From NCBI GenBank assembly GCA_031380225.1, contig JANNFX010000042.1:1-13286 (forward strand): 13,286 nt of DNA, in the 5' to 3' direction. Position numbers and translations under genes: made by a program. The first letter of the stretch is position 1; every line of letters begins with the position of its first letter. The notes beneath the pieces are model-generated. The model did not search any database. It was not told the DNA's origin and saw only the letters and a list, made by a program, of their open reading frames with translations. The stretch is from JANNFX01 sp031380225 (GTDB lineage: Bacteria > Pseudomonadota > Alphaproteobacteria > Rhizobiales > Hyphomicrobiaceae). Below, in pieces: positions 1 through 6,606 of this stretch.

Positions 1-11
1 TTCTTTGTCAT
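1..11 (-). CDS. Start of an unidentified gene running off the left edge (partial)
   Basis: On the minus strand an ATG lies at 11-9, preceded with 4-nt spacing by AGGGGAG (22-16), a strong ribosome binding site. Only the codons for M-T-K are inside the window, so the product cannot be named. It lies just downstream of the truncated TIR gene and on the same strand, with 26 bp between the TIR stop codon and this ATG, so the two could be co-transcribed. The call rests only on the ribosome binding site and start codon. Confidence 0.35.
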
Positions 12-37
12 AGTGCTCCCCTGATCTGTTCAATCTA

Positions 38-394
38 TCAGAAAAGCCCTCCACTTTTGCGGGGGAAGTCCAAGGCGCCGCCGACCAGCACCGGGATGAC
101 GCGCTTGGCGTTGTCGAGCCCCGCCTTGATCTCAATGGCGACGAAGTCATCTGGGTCGCCGGCACGCGCGGCCAAGAGATCGGCCCAGCGTGGACCGATG
201 ACAACGAGCAGCACGTCACTCGCCGCAACTTGGTGGTTGAGCACCTCGACAAAATCGTCGCCGGGTTTGATGTGGCCTTCGACGTCCATAAAAAGGTCAT
301 CGGCAGTGAACTCGTCTTCGAGGCGCAAATAAAGCGCCTGGGTAAATCCGGCATCATCCCCGCGCCGGTAATTGATAAAAATTTTGCCAGCCAT
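38..394 (-). CDS. TIR-domain protein, C-terminally short
   Basis: 118 aa. TIR domains mediate protein-protein contacts or cleave NAD+ in bacterial defence and stress responses. Visible here: the N-terminal KIFINYRRGDD strand/loop (residues 4-14), LFMDVEG followed by HIKPGDDF (34-48, the BB-loop region), VLLVVIGPRW (61-70), and DDFVAIEIKAGL (82-93), where E88 matches the glutamate that is catalytic in NADase TIRs. RVIPVLVGG (98-106) is the next core strand. Related alphaproteobacterial TIR domains continue about 30-40 residues past this point, but here the frame ends after DFPRKSGGLF with two adjacent stops. No fused effector or sensor domain is present. The gene may be a 3'-truncated remnant or a minimal TIR. 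Start ATG at 394; only a weak G-rich Shine-Dalgarno is visible. The family call is secure; function and activity are unknown. Confidence 0.82.
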   Translation of the reverse strand: MAGKIFINYRRGDDAGFTQALYLRLEDEFTADDLFMDVEGHIKPGDDFVEVLNHQVAASDVLLVVIGPRWADLLAARAGDPDDFVAIEIKAGLDNAKRVIPVLVGGALDFPRKSGGLF

Positions 395-489
395 TGGCCG
401 CCCCGTACCTGCAATGGGATCAGTCTAGCCAGTCCGTGGCCGGATGTCAGGTAGGAATTGGTGCGCGGCCTCAGCCGCAGTCCGCCGCT

Positions 490-1143
490 TCACGGATACA
501 GCCGCGTCACGTTCCAATCGCCTTCGGGCGTGTCTCGCCGGTAAACGAGGCGGTCGTGGAGACGGAACGGCCGGTCCTGCCAAAATTCGATTTCTACTGG
601 CGTGAGTCTAAAGCCGGACCAGTGCGGCGGGCGTGGAATGTCGCCGTCACCATAATGCTGTGTCACGCGTTCGACCTCTGCCTCCAACGTTGCGCGATCA
701 GCCACCAGGCGTGATTGAGCCGACGCCCAGGCGCCGATGCGGCTCTGGCGCGGGCGCGACGTATAATATGCGTCAGCCTCATCCGCAGACACGGCACTGA
801 TCAAGCCGCGCGCCCGGATTTGGCGGCGAATACTTTTCCAATGAAACAGCATTGCGGCTTGCGGGTTGGCGATGAGTTCGTGGCCCTTGGCGCTCTCAAG
901 ATTGGTATAGAAGACGAAGCCGCGGTTCGTTACGTCTGCGCCGTCCAACCCCTTAAGCAACACCATACGCACGTTCGGCATGCCCTTAGCATCGCTGGTC
1001 GCGATTGCGAATGCATTCGGGTCGTTGATCTCGCTGGCGCTTGCTTCTCGAAACCAGTCTTCGAAACGCAAGAACGGTTCTGCCGCTTGATGCAGACCGC
1101 TGATGTCAGGCAGGCCTTCTCTATTGATCTCTGCGGCGGTCAC
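490..1143 (-). CDS. pdxH: Pyridoxamine/pyridoxine 5'-phosphate oxidase
   Basis: 217 aa, close to the 218 aa of E. coli PdxH. This cytosolic FMN enzyme oxidises pyridoxine 5'-phosphate or pyridoxamine 5'-phosphate to pyridoxal 5'-phosphate, the last step of de novo PLP synthesis and of salvage. Family hallmarks run in order: PFLRFEDWFREA (23-34), the substrate/FMN stretch PNVRMVLLKG (56-65), GFVFYTNLESAKGHEL (75-90), FHWKSIRRQIRARG (100-113), YYTSRPRQSRIGAWAS (126-141), and the C-terminal FWQDRPFRLHDR, with terminal RLYP matching the family's conserved C-terminus. Start is GTG at 1143, since no ATG precedes the conserved core; the Shine-Dalgarno is weak (GGGAAAG some 10-12 nt upstream). It is probably monocistronic: a divergent gene lies upstream and the TIR gene starts 95 bp downstream. 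The identification is secure. Confidence 0.96.
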   Translation of the reverse strand: MTAAEINREGLPDISGLHQAAEPFLRFEDWFREASASEINDPNAFAIATSDAKGMPNVRMVLLKGLDGADVTNRGFVFYTNLESAKGHELIANPQAAMLFHWKSIRRQIRARGLISAVSADEADAYYTSRPRQSRIGAWASAQSRLVADRATLEAEVERVTQHYGDGDIPRPPHWSGFRLTPVEIEFWQDRPFRLHDRLVYRRDTPEGDWNVTRLYP

Positions 1144-1289
1144 GAGGCGTTACTTTCCCGTTTACGAATGTCTGTCTCTGTACACCCGGCACACTGCTTC
1201 ACCTTGAATTAATCATCAGGGAGCACACTCGCCGGGTCAGATTGTAATGCGTCAGTGTTGTTGTATTTGTCGAGTTGAGAGTTCAGTCA

Positions 1290-1808
1290 ATGCGTCCTAC
1301 ACAGTCGTTTTTTACATTTGCCGCCGGTGTCCTGACCGGGTTTTGGTTTGTTGCAGCGGTGTTTCTAGCCCCCGGGTTCGCCGTCGCCGCGGATCAAAAA
1401 AGGGCCGTCACGTCCTTTGAAGACAAGTCCGCAAAGCCTAAAACCTTACCCAAATCCACAGCGCCATCTCGCTCAGCAGCACCGTCTTGCCAGTGCCCAG
1501 ACCAGCGCGAACGCATGGCCAAGCCAAAGTTTGCGGCACTGCCAGGCCGGTTGGACGAGAGCGACGAGTTGGCTGCGCTCGCGAGCCTGCACATGGCGTT
1601 GAATTCAGCCGGCGATGGTCAAGCCTATGTCTGGCAGCGCGACAACGGCAAGTTGTCAGGCTTCATCAAGCCGGTATCGACGTTCCGCAACGGCGATAAG
1701 CAGATTTGCCGCCACATCCAAGTCATGCTGACAACAGGCTTCCGGACTGAGCGCATCGAAAGCACGGCCTGCCGCCAGAGCGGTGGTCAGTGGAAGCTTG
1801 AAGGTTGA
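1290..1808 (+). CDS. Exported 17-kDa surface antigen-like protein (RT0821/Lpp0805-type)
   Basis: 172 aa from ATG 1290. An in-frame TTG at 1275 would add five residues, but GAGAG sits about 8 nt before the ATG and the TTG has no ribosome binding site. Residues 1-33 form a long signal peptide (hydrophobic core ending GFAVA, predicted cut before ADQ). A low-complexity K/S/P linker and a CQC motif follow. The C-terminal part (about 97-172) reads LASLHMALNSAGDGQAYVWQ, then FIKPVSTFRNGDKQICRHIQ and ACRQSGGQWKL. This fits the C-terminal domain of Rickettsia 17-kDa antigen-like proteins: a GQ..W segment, a CR pair, and a closing ACRQ..G.W. There is no lipobox, so it is probably periplasmic or outer-membrane associated. 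Function is unknown. It diverges from pdxH and converges on the LOG gene. The family assignment is from remembered motifs and is moderate. Confidence 0.75.
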   Translation: MRPTQSFFTFAAGVLTGFWFVAAVFLAPGFAVAADQKRAVTSFEDKSAKPKTLPKSTAPSRSAAPSCQCPDQRERMAKPKFAALPGRLDESDELAALASLHMALNSAGDGQAYVWQRDNGKLSGFIKPVSTFRNGDKQICRHIQVMLTTGFRTERIESTACRQSGGQWKLEG

Positions 1809-1816
1809 GATTTGAC

Positions 1817-1848
1817 TGAGCGCCGCCAGTCTTGCTGAGCAGCGCTCA
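1817..1848. terminator. Possible weak bidirectional terminator
   Basis: TGAGCGC (1817-1823) and GCGCTCA (1842-1848) form a perfect 7-bp stem with an 18-nt loop. It lies in the 47-bp gap between the convergent surface-antigen and LOG genes. There is no clear T-run on either side and the loop is long, so location is the main support. Confidence 0.3.
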
Positions 1849-1855
1849 ACTCATC

Positions 1856-2506
1856 TTAGAACCTAATCGGGATCGCCGCGTCGGCGTGGCCGTTGGATTG
1901 GGCGCCTGCGATGATCGCCGGCACGATCTTTTCCGCTGTGTCGACGACTGTGAATCTGACCTCAAGCCCGTCGCGGATGAACGCGTCGTCGCGCATGTGG
2001 CGCAACAAGTGCAGGAATGGCTCCCAGAAACCGGCAATGTTGGCGACGATGATCGGCTTGGAATGCCGGCCAAGCTGAGACCACGTTAGTTGTTCGACCA
2101 ATTCTTCGAGCGTGCCGACGCCGCCAGGTAAGGCGACAAATGCGTCCGACTTTTCGAACATCAGCCGTTTGCGCTCGTGCATATCCTCAACAATGATGCT
2201 GTCGGTCACTTCGCGCAACATTTGCTCGCGTTCAGACAAGAACTTCGGAATAATGCCGGTGACGTGACCGCCCGCTCGGATGGTGGCGCGCGCGACTTCG
2301 CCCATCAAGCCAAGTCCGCCGCCGCCGTAGACAAGGCCGATGCCCCTGGCTGCCAAATCAGTCCCGAGAGTGGTCGCGGCACTAGTATAAGCTGGGTTTT
2401 TGCCGCTTCCGGATCCACAGTAGACGCACACGCGCCGGATGGTGGACGTGGGGATCTTAACCAAGCCATTGTTTAAATTGGCTTTTCTGTTGGCCATCGT
2501 GGTCAC
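1856..2506 (-). CDS. LOG-family protein (TIGR00730 Rossmann fold; putative cytokinin riboside 5'-monophosphate phosphoribohydrolase)
   Basis: 216 aa from GTG 2506; an ATG at 2497 is an equally possible start and neither has a strong Shine-Dalgarno. The LOG family, formerly mislabelled lysine decarboxylase, hydrolyses the N-glycosidic bond of nucleoside 5'-monophosphates, releasing a base and ribose 5-phosphate. In plants and some bacteria this activates cytokinins. Seen here: the first Rossmann strand VCVYCGSGSG (26-35), LVYGGGGLGLMG (58-69), ERKRLMFEKSDAFVALPGG (111-129), and the family signature PGGVGTLEE (127-135) carrying the catalytic/binding residues. The tail after about residue 195 is variable. 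The bacterial substrate is often unknown and may be AMP or another nucleotide. No cytokinin-synthesis gene is nearby. It is cytosolic and convergent with the upstream-numbered surface-antigen gene. Confidence 0.93.
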   Translation of the reverse strand: MTTMANRKANLNNGLVKIPTSTIRRVCVYCGSGSGKNPAYTSAATTLGTDLAARGIGLVYGGGGLGLMGEVARATIRAGGHVTGIIPKFLSEREQMLREVTDSIIVEDMHERKRLMFEKSDAFVALPGGVGTLEELVEQLTWSQLGRHSKPIIVANIAGFWEPFLHLLRHMRDDAFIRDGLEVRFTVVDTAEKIVPAIIAGAQSNGHADAAIPIRF

Positions 2507-2812
2507 ATGCTTTCAATTCAGGTCCGCTTCAACCAAACGTTGGCACGGAGACTTTGACATTCTATGACAGCCCCGGCCGCAGGTATACGGACTGAAATGG
2601 CGAGTATTATGATGGTAAGCGTCAAGTAAAGATTGTTCCGCGCTAGAAGTGCCTAAAAGCGTCGGCTATCAACGAAAAAATGACCTCGATCTGGTCTAAA
2701 CTGTTGACACGCCGTAGGATTGCCCAAAGCCGGGCGCTATAGACAAGCGGTGGAGATTTGAGCGCGCAACTGTTGGCTGTCGCGTTGCCGATGCGTGAAT
2801 TGGAGTAAGAGC
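2507..2812. other. Intergenic region between divergent LOG and LysM genes
   Basis: About 306 bp without a credible gene; it must contain the promoters of both divergent genes. Two TTGACA boxes occur on the plus strand (2554-2559 and 2704-2709). Their nearest TATA-like hexamers (TATACG at 2584, TATAGA at 2738) are 24 and 28 nt away, too far for a standard 17-bp spacer, so no promoter is called. On the minus strand a TAATAC-like hexamer (complement of 2604-2609) is a weak candidate -10 for the LOG gene. No RNA gene or repeat was recognised. Confidence 0.4.
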
Positions 2813-4537
2813 GTGCGCATTTTGAAACCCCTGTCCGGTTCCAAGGCCGGACTAACCTGTGCAGCGGTGCTCGCGACCGGCGCCGCTGGCTGGGCGACAG
2901 GGGAACAATTCGTCAATAATGCGCCGCTGCAAACTGCGGAGTATGCGTCCACGAACATCGTCCGGGATTTTACCGGCACACAAGACATTGAGACGTCTGC
3001 CGTCGAGATTGGAACGCTGGTTGCCGAAGCTTCGGTTGGCGGCGCGGCGTCAGACGCCGCGCCGCCATCGTTCTCCCGCATCGTTATAGACAAGACAGGC
3101 GTGTCACGCATCGACGGCGACGGAACTCCGGGCAGTCAGGTACTCATCAAATCCGAAGGCCGGGTCATTGGAGCGGCGGTTGTAGGTGAAAATGGCCGGT
3201 GGGCGGTTGCACTCGACAAAGTTCTCTCGGCCGGTGATCACCGGCTTACATCTGTAGCTGCCGGCGGCGACGAAGTTCGGCCGGGCGAAGAAGTCCGTGT
3301 TTTTATTCCGCCTGACTTCATAGGCGAAGACGTGGTTGCCTACGATCGCGCCACTGCCAAGAAATCGCCAACGGCAGAGGATCGCGCGAGCGATTTGGCA
3401 ACCAAGGCGAACAAGCGGTTCTCTGTGATCGTGCCGGAGCCGGTGACCGCTGCTCAAGCGCCAGAGGCCGCCAGCTTACCCCAAGAATTAGCCCAAAGCG
3501 AACCTGCTCAAGCAGCCGAATCCGCCGCTGCCGCCGATGGGTCCGGCGAAAAGACGTCGTCCGAAACCGCGACTGACATGCTTTCTTCTGGCGTCGAGAC
3601 AGTGCGCTCGTGGCTCAAAGATGCCAGCGAAATTTATCAGCGCGATGTTGCCGGACGGCTCTCAAAGCCGACAGGTGAGGCTGTCGTAAACGACGGCGAT
3701 TCGCCGGCCGACGCGGCGAGAAAAATTACCGAAGACCGTCAACGCAAGTCCAAAGCTTGGGACGATGCGGAAGCACGTGAAGCTGCACAGAACGCCGAAA
3801 GAGACCGTGCTGCCGCAGCTGAAGCCGAACGCCGTGCGGCACTTGACTCCGAAGCCAAGGCCGTGCGGGAACGCCAGGCTCAGGCGGAAACCGAGCGCAA
3901 GGCTGCCGAAGCCAAGAAGCTCGAAGATAATATGAAGCGGCTTGAAGAGGCGGCTGCGCGCGACGTGGCGCCAAAGCAGCAGGCGCAACCGCCATCCACA
4001 GAGACGGCTGAGGCGAAGCCGGGCCCGTCACTTGCCGACCGTGCCCGCAAGTTATTTTTCCAAGTTGATGAGGGCAGCGTGCGCGATAAGCCGGCGCCGC
4101 GCCCCCAAGACATCGAAGATGATAGTGATTTGAGAGCCGGGGCTAAGGTGCCTCGAGATGACAGCCAGGACAGCCGCAGCAGCGACAACGGCCCACGGAA
4201 ACTGGAATTCACTGTCGAGCCTGAGCGTAAAGAACGGAGCCGTGTGACAGGTTGGCGCGAACGGACATATGACAATCAACCGCGCCATAAGCAGCGCCAG
4301 TCATGCGGCAGCCATACTCGGGTCAAGAAAGGCAGCAAACCGCAATTGTATGTCGTGCAAGACGGCGAGACACTGTGGTCGATTGCACGCCGATACTACG
4401 GCAGCGGGATGCGGTATCAAAAAATCTATAACGCCAATCTGCGGCGTATGCCGAGCCCCCACGTGGTTCGCCCATGTCAGCGCATCATCTTGCCGGGCCG
4501 GCGGATCCATGCCTTCTTGATGCATCCGCAGGTCTAA
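2813..4537 (+). CDS. Envelope LysM protein with Ig-like domain and coiled coil
   Basis: 574 aa from GTG 2813, chosen because GGAG (2802-2805) lies 7 nt upstream; an upstream in-frame GTG at 2795 lacks such a site. LysM binds peptidoglycan N-acetylglucosamine chains, so the C-terminus should sit in the periplasm. The N-terminus (about 10-30) is a weakly hydrophobic Ala/Gly segment that could be a signal anchor. Residues about 90-166 (VSRIDGDGTPGSQV through GRWAVALDKVLSAGDHRLT) look like a bacterial Ig-like fold. A long Ala/Glu/Arg/Lys-rich stretch (about 300-386) should form a coiled coil. After a disordered charged linker, LysM spans about 513-560 (YVVQDGETLWSIARRYYG, then IYNANLRR). This architecture is common beside other Hyphomicrobiales envelope genes but its role is undefined. 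The Atm1-type transporter follows after 58 bp, probably in the same transcript. Codons 76-85 are encoded by a perfect palindrome. Confidence 0.85.
   Translation: MRILKPLSGSKAGLTCAAVLATGAAGWATGEQFVNNAPLQTAEYASTNIVRDFTGTQDIETSAVEIGTLVAEASVGGAASDAAPPSFSRIVIDKTGVSRIDGDGTPGSQVLIKSEGRVIGAAVVGENGRWAVALDKVLSAGDHRLTSVAAGGDEVRPGEEVRVFIPPDFIGEDVVAYDRATAKKSPTAEDRASDLATKANKRFSVIVPEPVTAAQAPEAASLPQELAQSEPAQAAESAAAADGSGEKTSSETATDMLSSGVETVRSWLKDASEIYQRDVAGRLSKPTGEAVVNDGDSPADAARKITEDRQRKSKAWDDAEAREAAQNAERDRAAAAEAERRAALDSEAKAVRERQAQAETERKAAEAKKLEDNMKRLEEAAARDVAPKQQAQPPSTETAEAKPGPSLADRARKLFFQVDEGSVRDKPAPRPQDIEDDSDLRAGAKVPRDDSQDSRSSDNGPRKLEFTVEPERKERSRVTGWRERTYDNQPRHKQRQSCGSHTRVKKGSKPQLYVVQDGETLWSIARRYYGSGMRYQKIYNANLRRMPSPHVVRPCQRIILPGRRIHAFLMHPQV
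3024..3066. repeat. Tandem perfect palindromes inside the LysM gene
   Basis: CCGAAGCTTCGG (3024-3035) is a perfect 12-bp palindrome. Two bases later a second perfect palindrome covers 3038-3066: 14-nt arms of almost only G and C around a single central A. It reads as the peptide GGAASDAAPP on both strands. In RNA it would fold into a very stable hairpin near the 5' part of the LysM coding sequence. No second copy was noticed in the window. Confidence 0.8.
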
Positions 4538-4595
4538 GCTGATTGCGACGGCAGCGCCGTTGGACAACCGCGCGGAGCACCGTTAAGAAACTGGA

Positions 4596-6545
4596 ATGCA
4601 GCCAAACCACGTTCCTGCCACCTCGCCGCCCGCGCACACTGATGCGCCAGGCCCGTTCCTCGACCGCTTCAAACCTTCGCCCGAGCAATCGCGGGTTTTG
4701 CGTGCGTTGTGGCCCTATGTCTGGCCGCAAGACCGCCCCGACCTGAGGCGCACGATCTCGCTGTCGATGGTGCTGATCGTGATCGCAAAACTGATCACGG
4801 TTTCAGTTCCGTTTACGCTCAAGTGGGCAACTGACGCGCTGGTCGAAGTGACCGGCGGTAAGTTACCCGAAAGCGAAAAAATGTTCTGGCTGATCGGCGC
4901 GCCGGTCGCCGCTAGTGTTGTTTACGGCTTATCGCGCATCGTGATGACGCTGTTGATGCAACTCCGCGAAGGCATGTTCGCAAAAGTGGCGATGCATGCC
5001 GTTCGCCAGTTGGCGCTGACGACGTTCGAACATATCCACCGGCTGTCGTTGCGATTTCATGTCGAGCGCAAAACAGGCGGGTTGACCCGTGTCTTGGAAC
5101 GCGGCCGGGCCGGTATTGAAAACATCTCGCGCATGGCGTTGATGACGTTGTTGCCGACAATAGTCGAATTCATTCTTATCTTGGGCGTTTGTTACATCGA
5201 ATTTGACTGGCGCTACATCGTCGCCATTGTCACCATGATCGTCTTGTATCTGTGGTTCACGATCAAAGCCACAGATTGGCGCGTCGCGATCCGGCGCAGC
5301 ATGAATGATAGTGATACCGACGCCAATACAAAGGCCGTCGACAGTCTGATCAACTATGAAACCGTCAAGTACTTTGGCGCTGAAGAGCGCGAGGCACAGC
5401 GTTACGATAAGTCGATGGCGCTTTACGAAGCAGCAAGTGTCAAAACCTACACATCGCTCGCCGTCTTGAACTCGGGGCAGGCGGTAATTTTTACGCTGGC
5501 ATTGATGGCGGTTCTGGTGATGGCGGTTAAGGATGTGTTGGCCGGTACGCATACCGTCGGCCACTTTGCCATGGTCAATCTGCTGATGCTGCAATTGTTC
5601 CAGCCTTTGAACTTCATGGGTATGGTCTATCGCGAAATCAAACAGGGCCTAACCGACATCGAGAAAATGATGGATGTTCTGGATCAGGCCCCAGAAGTCG
5701 CTGACAAGCCGGGCGCGGTTCCGTTGGCGGTTCGTGGTGGCACGTTGCGTTTTGAGAACGTGAAGTTTGCCTACACGCCGGAACGGGTCATTCTCCGCGA
5801 TGTCTCGTTTGAAGTCGCGGCCGGCAAAATGGTGGCGATCGTTGGTCCGTCTGGGGCTGGCAAATCCACCATCAGCCGCATTCTCCTGCGCTTCTATGAC
5901 GTGACCGGCGGCCGCGTTTCAATCGATGGACAAGACTTGCGCGACGTCACGCAGAAATCTCTGCGCGCTGCGATCGGCGTCGTCCCGCAAGACACCGTGT
6001 TATTCAACGACACGATCTTCTACAACATCAAATATGGCCGTCCTGACGCGACGGACGCCGAGGTCATCGAAGCCGCCAAACTGGCGCAGATCGATACGTT
6101 CGTGAAAACGTTGCCGCAAGGCTACCAGACCATGGTCGGCGAGCGCGGGCTCAAGCTGTCGGGCGGAGAGAAGCAGCGCGTCGCCATTGCACGGACCATT
6201 CTCAAAGGACCACCAATCCTCATTCTTGACGAGGCAACCAGCGCGCTCGATAGCCATACTGAAAAAGAGATCCAAGACGCATTGGACCGTATCGCAAAAA
6301 ACCGGACCACACTTGTCATTGCCCACCGGCTGTCAACCATCATTCATGCTGATACGATCTTGGTGCTCGATAAGGGCCATGTCGCCGAGCAAGGCACGCA
6401 TGCCGAGTTGATTGCCAAAGACGGTTTATATGCGAGCCTATGGAACCGTCAGCGTCAAGCCGAGAAGGCGCGTGAACAATTGGCCGAAGCGCTCGAAGCC
6501 GCCGAGCGTGAAGGCGCGCTGCGTCCTGCTGCTGTCACGGAATGA
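4596..6545 (+). CDS. Atm1-type ABC half-transporter (permease fused to ATPase)
   Basis: 649 aa. Inner-membrane homodimeric exporter of the Atm1/HMT1 (ABCB7-like) family, which in mitochondria and alphaproteobacteria exports glutathione- or persulfide-linked compounds tied to Fe-S assembly and metal detoxification. The N-terminal half (about 55-340) has six hydrophobic segments and the family-typical VDSLINYETVKYFGAEEREA. The ATPase half shows Walker A GPSGAGKST (417-425), Q-loop VVPQDTVLFND, signature LSGGEKQRVAIART (from 521), Walker B ILILDE with catalytic E546, and the H-loop AHRLS with H577; all key residues are intact. A proline-rich cytosolic tail precedes the first helix. Start ATG 4596 has a poor Shine-Dalgarno; the next in-frame ATG falls in the first membrane segment. 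It lies 58 bp after the LysM gene without an obvious terminator between, and ends 6 bp before a strong hairpin. Subfamily call is strong; the exact substrate is not readable. Confidence 0.94.
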   Translation: MQPNHVPATSPPAHTDAPGPFLDRFKPSPEQSRVLRALWPYVWPQDRPDLRRTISLSMVLIVIAKLITVSVPFTLKWATDALVEVTGGKLPESEKMFWLIGAPVAASVVYGLSRIVMTLLMQLREGMFAKVAMHAVRQLALTTFEHIHRLSLRFHVERKTGGLTRVLERGRAGIENISRMALMTLLPTIVEFILILGVCYIEFDWRYIVAIVTMIVLYLWFTIKATDWRVAIRRSMNDSDTDANTKAVDSLINYETVKYFGAEEREAQRYDKSMALYEAASVKTYTSLAVLNSGQAVIFTLALMAVLVMAVKDVLAGTHTVGHFAMVNLLMLQLFQPLNFMGMVYREIKQGLTDIEKMMDVLDQAPEVADKPGAVPLAVRGGTLRFENVKFAYTPERVILRDVSFEVAAGKMVAIVGPSGAGKSTISRILLRFYDVTGGRVSIDGQDLRDVTQKSLRAAIGVVPQDTVLFNDTIFYNIKYGRPDATDAEVIEAAKLAQIDTFVKTLPQGYQTMVGERGLKLSGGEKQRVAIARTILKGPPILILDEATSALDSHTEKEIQDALDRIAKNRTTLVIAHRLSTIIHADTILVLDKGHVAEQGTHAELIAKDGLYASLWNRQRQAEKAREQLAEALEAAEREGALRPAAVTE

Positions 6546-6550
6546 AACAA

Positions 6551-6582
6551 GCATGAGGCCGGTTTTGACACCGGCCTCATGC
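6551..6582. terminator. Bidirectional hairpin terminator between convergent genes
   Basis: GCATGAGGCCGGT (6551-6563) and ACCGGCCTCATGC (6570-6582) form a perfect 13-bp stem with a 6-nt loop. It lies between the stop of the ABC transporter (6545) and the stop of the convergent DUF2314 gene (6607). Flanking T-rich tracts are short on both strands (GTTTGG; TTGTTTCATT), so termination may be imperfect, but position and stem quality support the call. Confidence 0.8.
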
Positions 6583-6606
6583 GTTTGGACTATGTTCCGA
6601 ATTGCA

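Noticed and set aside
715..1212. 165-codon plus-strand frame
   Set aside because: It is antisense to pdxH, which is fully supported by conserved motifs.
2704..2743. TTGACA followed by TATAGA as a promoter for the LysM gene
   Set aside because: The spacer is 28 nt, far from the usual 16-18, and no extended -10 is present.
4929..5594. 221-codon open frame on the minus strand
   Set aside because: It is antisense to the membrane domain of the Atm1-type transporter; composition (many His/Gln/Asp) is typical of a shadow frame.
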